A DNA stretch of 64,000 bases, taken from the NCBI GenBank assembly GCA_028571685.1, contig CM053143.1:52755208-52819207 (forward strand). Reading direction: 5' to 3'. Position numbers and translations under genes: made by a program. Every line of letters starts with the position of its first letter. The stretch's first letter is position 1. Of the stretch, positions 55,398 through 64,000 are shown one piece after another. Below the pieces are notes generated by a model. The model worked only from the letters and a program-made list of their open reading frames with translations, was not told the DNA's origin and made no database searches. The stretch is from Heterohyrax brucei (taxonomy: Eukaryota > Chordata > Mammalia > Hyracoidea > Procaviidae).

Positions 55398-57433
55398 AAT
55401 TCAGAAAAGGAATTTGACAAAGTTCAACACCTATTCATGCTTAAAACACTCAGAAAAATAGGAATAGAGGGGAAATTCCTCAATGTAATCAGCAGCATCC
55501 ATGCAACGTCAACTGCTTTCATCATCCTGAATGGTGAAAGACTGAAAGAATTCCCTTTGAGAACGGGAACTAGACAAGGATACCCATTCTCACCACTTCT
55601 ATTCAACATTGTGCTAGAAGTTCTAGCCAGAGCAATCGGACAAGTCAAAGAAATGAAGGACATCCATACTGGCAATGAAGAAGTAAAGATTTCCCTTTTT
55701 GCAGATGATGTGATTGTTTATACAGAGAATCCAAAGAAATCCATAAGTAAGCTATTGGAGCTAACAGAAGAGTTCAGCAAAGGATCAGGATATAAGATAA
55801 ACGTAAATAAATCAATGCCAAGTGCCAAGTGCCATCGAGTCGGATCAATAGGTATCCTTTATACTAACAGTGAAATTATTAAAAAAGAAATCACCGAATC
55901 AATTCCATTTACTGTAGCCCCAAGAAGATAAAATACCTAGGAATAAATCTAACTAGAGAAATAAGAGATCTTTACAAAGAGAACTACAAAACTTTACTAG
56001 AAGAAACTGGGAGAGACTTACATAAGCGGAGCAATCTGCCCTGCAGATGGATAGGAAGACTCAAAATTGTGAAAATGTCTATTTTGCCCCAAACAATCTA
56101 CTTATATAATGCAATCCCAATACACATTCCAGTGACATTTTTTAATGAGACAGAGAAACTAATCATCAGCTTTGTTTGGAAAGGGAAGAAGGCTCAGATA
56201 AGTAAAGCACTACTGAAGAAGAATAACACACTGCAACACCTCTCACTACCTGACTTTAGAACCTATTACACTGCCACAGTTGTCAAAATAGCCTGATACT
56301 GGTACAAAAAGAGACAGATAGATCAATGGAACAGAACTGAGACCCCAGAGATGACACTGTCCTTCTAAGAACAGCTGATATTTGCCAAAGGTGCTAAGAT
56401 TTTAAACTGGGGTAAGCTCAGTCTCTTTAACAAATGATGCTGGCAAAATTGGATATCCATCTGCAAAAAGTTGAAACAAGACCCATATCTCACACCTTGT
56501 ACAAAAATCAACTGAAATTGAATAAAAGACCTAAATATAAAGTCTAAAAAGATAAAGCTCATCCAAGATAAAATAGAGTCAACAATGGACATACTTCAAA
56601 ATCTGACAAACAAAACACATTCATCAGAAGAGAAAATAGATAAATGGGAATTACTAAGAATCAAACACTTCTGCTCATCCAAAGACTTCATCAAAAGAAA
56701 TAAAAGACCACCTACAGAATGGGAAAAAATATTTGGCAACTCTATGTCAGACCAATGCCTGATCTCCATAATCTATAAGGTGCTACAAAGCATCAATAAG
56801 AAAAATTTAAATCATCCAATTAAGTGATGGGCAAAGGAGATGGACAGACACTTCTCTAAAGAGGAGATCTAGGCAGCCAAAAACCACATGCAGACACGCT
56901 CACAATCATTAACTATTAAAGAAATTCAAATGAAAATGACAGTGAGATACCATCTCACCCCAACAAGGTTGGCCATGATTGAAAAAATGCAAAACACTAA
57001 ATGCTGGAGAGGCTGTGGAGAGACTGGCACTCTCCTACACTGATGCTGGGATTGCAAAATGGTGCAGCCTCTTTGGAAAGCAATCTGGTGTTTCCTTAGA
57101 AAGCTGGATCCAGATATACCATTTGACCTAGTAATTACACTGCTTGGAATATATTCTACAGAATCAAGGCAGTTTACACCAACTGATACATGAACGTGAA
57201 TGTTCATCGCAGCACAGTCCACAATAGTAAAAAGATGGAATCAACCTAGATGCCCAGCAACAGAGAAATGGATAGATAAACTATGTTATATATACTCAGT
57301 GGAACACTGTGCAATGATAAAGAACAATGATGACAGCAGGAAACATCTCTTAACCTGGTTTCAACTGGAGGACATTATGCTGAGTAAAAGTCAGCAACAG
57401 AAGGACAAATATTATATGAGAACCCCAGGATAA
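55398..57433 (+). pseudogene. L1 ORF2 remnant: RT domain and C-terminal Cys-rich region
   Basis: Would encode the endonuclease/reverse transcriptase that copies L1 RNA at nicked target DNA. Seen here: the RT palm [40 protein letters not shown], the intact catalytic box [15 protein letters not shown] (55680-55730), thumb-side INVNKS, and in later frames [38 protein letters not shown], the Cys-rich CWRGCGETGTLLHCW (57003 on), and SVEHCAMIKNNDDSRKHLL. The first frame (to 55931) carries an 11-codon insertion, [11 protein letters not shown], from a micro-SINE. The rest has frameshifts and stops, so it is dead. Confidence 0.85.
55817..55843 (-). mobile_element. 27-bp SINE-tail micro-insertion (copy 8), in frame in L1 ORF2
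   Basis: 6-bp repeats ATCAAT (55811-55816 and 55844-55849) flank 27 bp starting GCCAAGTGCCAAGTGCCATC; GCCAAGT is doubled. With the duplicated 6 bp it adds 33 bp, i.e. 11 codons, and the frame stays open. Other L1 copies have KSIG-like sequence here, so the empty site is known. Confidence 0.75.
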
Positions 57434-58431
57434 GAACTTAAAAGCAGACTCATGCATAACAGAAAAGACTCTGGTGGCTGCAAGGGTGGGGAGGGCAGGA
57501 AGGTTAGGGGCTAGGGTTTAGATTAGATAGTTGTTAGAAATTTGGTTGGGTGAAATTGGTGATGTCACACATTAGTAAGAAGATTAGTATTAACGGGACT
57601 TCAGCACAACTTGTGTACTCCTCCTATCTTAACCTAATATTGCAAAGACAGAGTAGCTGGGCTGGGAGGATGGGGACCATGCTCTCCAGAGAAATCGAGG
57701 CCAACTGGCACAACTAGTGTTTTTCTAATGAGGTCTCTCCTCACCCAACATTGGTGAGTGGCATCTGGGGTGTTAAAAGCTGCCAAATTGCCATCTGAGG
57801 GTACAGCAAATGGTCCCAACTTAGCAGGAATGAGTGATCACCAAGGCCCATAATGACATGGGGGAAAGAGAATCCAGAAAACAGAGAGACCCACGTGAGT
57901 GGATGTCTACATCTACTTGTGACTGGAAGAACCAGATGGTGCCTGGCCACCAGTGACAGCCACGATGGAGCTCATGAAGTTGAGTCTCACTGACAACACA
58001 AGTATAAACGGGGGGTGCACACTGAGGTCTCCACTAAAAGACTACAACTGATGGTCCAGGGACTTTGTGGTTCCCCTGGGAGCATGGCCCCTGGCCCTGA
58101 TTCTGCCCCTGTCCATAAATCAACTTTTCAGAATGTAATGGATTGGACTTGGTGACGCAGAGGGACCATATTGTGTGGGCACTTTATGGTTCTTGGCATC
58201 TATAGGAGGTCATCCTGTTGACTTCATACTGGAGGAAGGGGAATGAGGGGATAAGAGAAGACAGGAGACTGTTGGGAAGATGAGACACGTATGGAGCAGG
58301 AAAGAAGAGTTTGCTGTCACTGTGCAGGGAGAGCAATGGAAGCTGCATATAGGTCAGCATGCAAATTTATATGGGAATCTACCTTTTCATTCAATCATAA
58401 TAAAATAAATAAATAAATAAATAAAGATTGG

Positions 58432-58590
58432 CGATTCAAACTCATACAGTAGTACTGTGGAAGAAAGTCCTAGTGATCTGCTTCTGTAGAGACTACAGTC
58501 AACAATTCTCCATGGAGCAGTCCTACTTTCTAACAAATGGAGTCTTATGAGTCAGAATCTACTCTGTGGAAACAGGTTTCAGTTTTTGTA
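58432..58590 (+). mobile_element. AfroSINE (sense, 5'-truncated)
   Basis: GATTCAAACTCATACAGTAG (B-box side), GAAAGTCCTAGTGATCTGCT, ATGGAGCAGTCCTACTTTCT and CTTATGAGTCAGAATCTACT. Directly after the L1 tail. Confidence 0.75.
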
Positions 58591-58591
58591 T

Positions 58592-58885
58592 TTTGCTTTC
58601 TTGTCACTGTAAATTCTTACTAATTTGTATGCGCAGTTCCACCAGTGGCATGTCAGTTTATCCTGCTATGATGACTAGCATATTTCTATGACACTAGAAA
58701 CTATGGAATTAGAATTATGTTTCAAATATCAATAGGTTGAAATATGATGAACAGGTTTCAACAGAGCTTCCAGCTAAGGCTAACTAGAAAGGCTTGTAGA
58801 CCTGTTTCCAAAAGGGAGAATGAAAACTCTATGATCCAAAAATAGAATATTTCCAAACATAGTGCTAGAAGGTACAACCCTAGAT
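58592..58885. other. Unique sequence
   Basis: No element recognised. Confidence 0.35.
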
Positions 58886-58886
58886 T

Positions 58887-59078
58887 GAAACCAAACCAAC
58901 TCATTACTTTCAAGTCAATTCGAACTCAGGATGATCCAATTTGTGTAAAACTGTACTCCATAGGGTTTTCAATGACTGTGATCTTACGGAAGTAGATTGC
59001 CGGGTCTTTATTCTGTGGCACTGCTGAGTAGTTTTGAATTGCCAAACTTTTAAGTAGTAGTCAAGTACCTAGGCTGGG
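58887..59078 (-). mobile_element. AfroSINE (antisense, long type)
   Basis: GAAACCAAACCAACTCATTA, CCATAGGGTTTTCAATGACT, then GTAGATTGCCGGGTCTTTA and AATTGCCAAACTTTTAAG. Confidence 0.8.
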
Positions 59079-59229
59079 AGGCATTCAAAGTACACAGTGG
59101 TTACAACAACAACCTGGAGCTTACCAAAGATTGTATAGATGGTACAGGACTAAACAATATTTTATTGTGTTGTATTTGTGTCACCATGACTCTGAGCTTG
59201 CTGAATGGCAACTAACAATAACATGTTGA

Positions 59230-59700
59230 GTTAAATCCTGGAAGTAGGATTTTGCATTCTCATTGACAGTGTATGAAAGTGTTTGTTTCCCTGCAGCTTC
59301 TCCAGCAGTGTACGTGGTCAGGCTTCTGAATTTTTACAAATTTTGTAGAAGAAAAACGGTGTCTTGGTAAAGTTTTTATTTGTATTGCTCTTAATAAGTG
59401 TTAAATTGAGTATCTTTTAAACATAATCACATATGACTTGTATGTCTTTTTTCATTCATTGTTTATTACTTTACCCTTTTTATTAATTGCTGATTATTCC
59501 TTCAGTGTTTCAAATTTTTTGCTTATTAGCCATAAGTATAATAAATGTTGCAAACATTTTTTCCAATTATCATTTTTTTAACTTTATGTACATTGCTTTC
59601 TATGCAATAACTTTTTTAAAAATGTTATTGAATTTATTGATTTTTTATTTCATTAAATAATGACTTTCAGTTATAGATTTTCCCAAAATTAACTTATAAA
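59230..59700 (-). mobile_element. Old L1 fragment (antisense)
   Basis: CCTGCAGCTTCTCCAGCAGT, GGTCAGGCTTCTGAATTTTT and CTTGGTAAAGTTTTTATTTG match antisense L1M ORF2 C-terminal and 3' sequence. Diverged. Confidence 0.65.
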
Positions 59701-59701
59701 T

Positions 59702-62700
59702 AAGAAGTGTTATTGTAATAGTTACATCAACAATGCTCTTTTGAAAGTGAAATATACCCTAGTAGTAATATTATTGTAATATCAAATATAACCCAGAACT
59801 GATTCAGGAAAATAGAGACATATCATCACATCCTTACAGATTTTCTCTCATTTAAGTTATGTTGCCAATATCTACTTCTTAATGTTCTTACCTAAATTTA
59901 GGTTAAAATATAACTTGTATTTTTACAATCTAAATTATTTTAACATTCCATTTTTACTGTTAGTGCTACACTTTTAGGAAAAAGTACAGTCTATTTTAAG
60001 ATATGGTCATACAGTAACTCAATAATATACATATGCATATTCCAACCCTTACAGTGTCACTGATTAAAGAAAGGATGACGTATGACATATGTCTATTTAT
60101 TCTGCCTAAGAATTGGGCTACAGATCTTTATTTTTACTGAATGACTAACAATTAATATTCTATAAAGAGAATGATTAATCATGTTTCATTCATTTTAAAT
60201 GACAAATTATCCTTTTAAGATTGTTGTTATCAGTTAAAGAAAACACTCAGTGTAAGTACAGCCATTTGCTTGAAGACTGCATGACTCCAAAAGTCTTGCT
60301 TTTTGGTAATACTTTGCCACTTCAAATGACAGACAAACTTCCAATTTTTCTAGGAGCTTCTCAGAAGACATTGTAGTATTTTTACTTATTTGAATGTCAT
60401 ATGTTAGTAACGTATCTGTAATTTTCCACTTTATCAATCTATTTCCCACTTTTATCAATCTATTTCCCACACAATTTAAAGATGAGTCCCATATTCCGGT
60501 GAAAGCAGTGACAACAAATTATAAAAAATAAGTTCCACTGCAGCCATACTGATAAGCTTCCCAAATTGGCTCTAACGTGGGTGATGAATATTCCTGTGGA
60601 CAGCGATACATGTTTGTTTAATTTTGAATTTTCCCTCCATCTTTTGTCATTCTTTCAAAGGATCTGGGTTCTTAGAGCATGGCATCTCTTTACGGCTTCT
60701 TTCAGTAGACCTTTGAAGGATGGACTCACTTCTCAGGGTCTGAGGAATTAAAAGGCTATGCATAGCCCCAGGCTCTCATTTTGAAAGCACTATCCACTGC
60801 TTATAAAATGACAAAAGAAGCAGGGAGCGCCAACCTTTTATTTTCCTACCTTGGACTTCGACTGTTTAGTGGTGCCATGACATTTCTATCAGGTTTGCTC
60901 CATAAGGCTCTTTCAGAACACACATAAAAGAGTGAATACAGGAGCCGAGCTTTCACCCATTCAACTTTCAGCTCTGTTAGCTTTCAATACCAGAAATGTG
61001 TTTAAAACTGGATAAGGTTTATTAACTCTTATATACCACTGTCACTCATCCAAACAGAAAAGAATAAAAGTACATATGTGATAAGATTTGCAATTCAAAT
61101 CAAGCCATTTCATTTTGAAAATACAGAGTGTTGCGAGTTAGGAAAAACAGATAAGGGAGATAAGAATAAGATTTCACATTTACCTTGAGTAATAATATTA
61201 TATTCAGTTGTGTGTGAAACTCTGGTTGTAACATTTGGTATGTTTTCAGTGTATCCTTTAATGAAGATTTCCTGATTATTTTATACTTTGTGTTTGATTC
61301 TACCTGTGCTGTACTGTATCAATTTGCAGAAAAGATTTAGATTTTGAAAAATATGAAATCCAAAGGAACAAGGCTACTTTAAAGTTTTTCCAAATATCTA
61401 TGTAAGTAACATTTCAGAGACCTCAACCATATTTTATCACACAATTTATGAGGTTCCTATAAAGACACAAAACACAGAAAACTGAAGAGGTATAATTAGA
61501 ATCTTTCAAACTGCAGAGTTAAATAAATGAAAAACAAATTCCTTTCATAATACATAAGCTAATTTTTAAAGCATGTCACTCATACAGCACTATTTTACTG
61601 ATTTTATAAGGTATCTATTCTAAGGCTTTATTTTAACTTGAAAAGTAAAGTTAAATTGTTTTGAATCACAATAGTATCAAAATGAACTTGAGGAACTTAA
61701 CTTTTAAGAACTTTTTCTATTGAAAAACGGTACAATGATTGTGGCTGAATTTTGTGCTTGAGTACTGAATGATGTATTACATATTTTTAGGGAAAAAAAC
61801 TGAAGAAAGGGAAAATATGGATTCAACACATATCTAATATGCAAAGACAGGAATCAACTACAAATTATAGAGATAATTGGCAATATTGTCCTAAATCTTC
61901 AGGATCTGAGACTTTGCCACCAGCCCTTTGTGGTTAGTCTCAGTCTCCTAAGTAGTGGCTCACATGCTGCGTGCTGCTGGAGTTGGGTCACTGAATCATG
62001 CAAAGTCAATAACATTATTTCTCCCAGAAGTTTGGAGTTTGGCTCTGAAGGGCAATGTGACTTATGGATAAGGCAGATGACACGACAATGAAAAAGTATA
62101 GAAATTTCCACAGCTAAGATCTCAAGAATGACTCTCCCTTTCTGAGGCTTAGTAGATCAACTCCTTCTTAAATTCAGTTAGATCACCCGATAACTCTTTA
62201 ATAAATTTAGCACTTATACTACCTGGTTAGCTTCTGCTGCTTGGAATTGAAGAACTTTCAAAGTCCCCCTTTTTAAACTTTCATGGGGCATATAACTCTC
62301 AATACAATATTTTTGGGTGATGTTTGCATAGAAAAAATACTTTTTTATCCTCAATGTACGTAACTGTAAGAAAATCACATCCCAAGACAATACAAGCATT
62401 ATGTAAGAAATTCAGCGGATAGACCATCAGAGTCTAGTGTTGACATTTTAGAAGACATTCTGTCATGCATCTTCGACATTGCTGGCACTGAGAGAAAACA
62501 CTACACTATATATACTACGTCTTCTTAACTGAGGTTCAGCATCTTATATCCTAACAACATGTTACCTCACAAGGTCTTAGTTACATTTTTGGAAACAGGC
62601 TAAGAGTTTTGGTTGGTATATGAATTATAAATTTTCCCATCAAAGGATGGACAATAATTCCTGACACTGCTTCTTAAGTACTTTTACTTGTACTTTAGAT

Positions 62701-63630
62701 GGACATTTTCATATAAAACTAGTCTCTCATTAAGCAGCTAGTAAAGACATTGTTTTATGACATTGGTTAACAAACTGATGACATGTCGGTGCTCTACCTC
62801 CTTGAACTTGGGTTCCCAGTTACCAGCTTACCTGTCCCCTCGTGCATTCTAATCCTTGCCCCTGGGCTGGTGTGCCCTTTAGTTTCATTATTTTGAGGGA
62901 CCTGTCTACTCTTTGATTGAGGAGTGAAGCTCAGGAGTGATTTTGTCACTGAGCAAAAAGGGTATCTGGGGGCCATACATTTGGAATTTCTCTAGTCTGT
63001 GTCTGGAGGGTAACTCTGGTCTTCTTTTATGAGTTAGAATTTCATTCTACTTTTTTTCTTTTCTAGCTCTGTCTGGCACCCTCTGTTGTGATCCTTGTCA
63101 GAGCAGTAAGTGGTGGTAACAGGGCACCATCTAGTTGTACTAGACTCAGTCTGATAAAGACAGTGGTAGTTGTGGTTCATCAGTCCTTTGGAAAAATCTT
63201 TTCCCTGTTTCCTTAGTTTTCTTCATTCCCCCTAGCTCCAGAATGGTAACAGTGTACATTTTTGATCCACCATCTGCATGCTAAATTAGAAAAGGAAATA
63301 CCTGTCACAATTTTGCCCGAAAAAAAAAAAAAAAAGAAATCTACTGTCTACTGAATTAGATAACACTACTACAAAGCTGTAAGCGGTGTATCCTACAAAA
63401 AGAATTTAGAATAATAATATGAAGACTAGGAGGAAAGCAAGAAAATGGCATCATGCATAACATAGCAGATGGTTGCAAGGCAATCAAAGAGGCAAGCATT
63501 TAACACTAAAAATTTTAAGTTATTTGAATAGAGATGATAGATAAAATAAGATTGCCATAGAAGAGAGTGTAGTTAGACAAAAATAAATTCTTGTTTGACA
63601 ACTATTTTAAGGACACTTCGTAGTAAGATG
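59702..63630. other. Unique sequence, possibly with conserved non-coding parts
   Basis: No transposable element of the abundant families was recognised over 3.9 kb, which is unusual in this window. 60540-61000 and 61880-62480 are of normal complexity and could be regulatory. A 14-bp perfect palindrome lies at 60754-60767, and a poly(A) run at 63319-63336. Confidence 0.4.
60754..60767. repeat. 14-bp perfect palindrome GGCTATGCATAGCC
   Basis: A perfect dyad centred on ATGCAT in unique DNA. Could bind a dimeric factor (ATGCAT occurs in POU-type sites), but a perfect 14-mer in 64 kb can also be chance. Confidence 0.6.
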
Positions 63631-63631
63631 A

Positions 63632-63785
63632 AAACCCTGGTAACACAGTAGTTAAGTGCTACAGCTGTTAACTAGAAGGTCGGCAGTTCATCCACCAGAC
63701 CCTCCTTGGACACTCTATGGGGCCGTTCTACTCTGTCCTTTAGGATCACTGTGAGTTGTATTTATTCAATTACAGTGGGTTTAAT
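63632..63785 (+). mobile_element. AfroSINE (sense)
   Basis: AAAACCCTGGTAACACAGTA, CTACAGCTGTTAACTAGAAG, GTCGGCAGTTCATCCACCAG, and GTTCTACTCTGTCCTTTAGG with a CAGTGGGTTT tail after a short insert. Confidence 0.88.
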
Positions 63786-63816
63786 TGGGTTTTGGGGTAG
63801 TAGTGAGATGGAGCCT

Positions 63817-64000
63817 TAGTCGTGTAATGCTGCTATCGCAGAAATAGCACAAGTGGAAGACTTTATAATAAAGAGAAGTTTATTTTCTCAGTAGACTAGA
63901 ATTCCAAATTCATCTCCACAGGAAGGCTTTATTTCTTGGTCAGCTCTGGAGGAAGGTCTTTGTGAAGCATCAGTCTGCACTTGGTCTAGGAATATTTCAG
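63817..64000 (-). mobile_element. Partial LTR of the solo-LTR family, cut by the window edge
   Basis: CCTTAGTCGTGTAATGCTGC, TATAATAAAGAGAAGTTTAT and GCTCTGGAGGAAGGTCTTTG match the antisense LTR pattern at 21244 and 21890, in a form closer to the MaLR consensus end. Continues past 64000. Confidence 0.65.

Larger units (their letters stand above)
55398..58437 (+). mobile_element. L1 (sense), 5'-truncated within ORF2
   Basis: About 3 kb of L1 from the RT domain to the poly(A). ORF2 sequence runs from 55398 to about 57433, the 3' UTR from 57434, and the end is an (AAAT)n tail at 58400-58437. The 3' UTR is long (about 1 kb) and is the reference for the antisense copy at 11.6 kb and the short tails at 3.75, 10.3 and 54.8 kb. 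Confidence 0.92.

Overview
The window is AT-rich mammalian nuclear DNA made almost entirely of nested retrotransposons, with no intact cellular gene that I can support. The repeat content points to an afrotherian mammal, most likely a proboscidean. About two dozen copies of the afrotherian tRNA-derived SINE (AfroSINE) are present, alongside many RTE-clade LINE copies whose 3' ends resemble the SINE tail (a shared GACTCGACGGCAC-like motif), and a LINE-1 lineage with a long, distinctive 3' UTR. Family names rest on recognised sequence and protein motifs; no database search was run.

Layout. 1-1034 is RTE (+), followed by an AfroSINE. 1378-3728 is a GC-rich insertion on the minus strand with about eleven ~80-bp tandem units and a 96-aa open frame. 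3.7-7.1 kb holds an L1 tail, AfroSINEs and an L2 piece. 8145-8709 is a mariner derivative with inverted halves, next to an RTE 3' end (8712-9515). 9.8-10.5 kb holds a 44-bp-arm hairpin, an open frame and an inverted (twin-primed) L1 tail. 11.0-12.7 kb is RTE endonuclease sequence followed by an antisense L1 3' UTR. 13-17 kb is mostly unique sequence with MIR pieces. 17.0-25.9 kb holds two antisense L1 elements. The second contains two solo LTRs with their own 5-bp target duplications and a second copy of the mariner derivative. 27.5-28.6 kb is L2 plus an L1 3' UTR. 29.3-31.1 kb is RTE (+). 32.7-35.7 kb is a nearly full-length RTE (-) nested in an old L1. 36.3-42.5 kb is largely unique sequence. 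42.5-46.8 kb is RTE and L1 (-). 48.5-49.5 kb is an RTE with an inverted 5' part. 55.4-58.4 kb is an L1 (+) with reverse transcriptase, C-terminal Cys-rich region and 3' UTR. 59.7-63.6 kb is mostly unique. The window ends in a partial LTR.

The most notable signal is a set of very short insertions. At eight places, 15-54 bp of the 3' end of one AfroSINE-like subfamily (tail GGCACTTGGCTTGGCT) sits between perfect direct repeats of 6-12 bp; a longer ninth copy is less certain. Several interrupt recognisable older repeats (RTE, MIR, AfroSINE, L1), so the empty target can be read from the host element. One adds 11 codons in frame to an L1 reverse-transcriptase reading frame. This looks like retroposition of almost nothing but the SINE tail.
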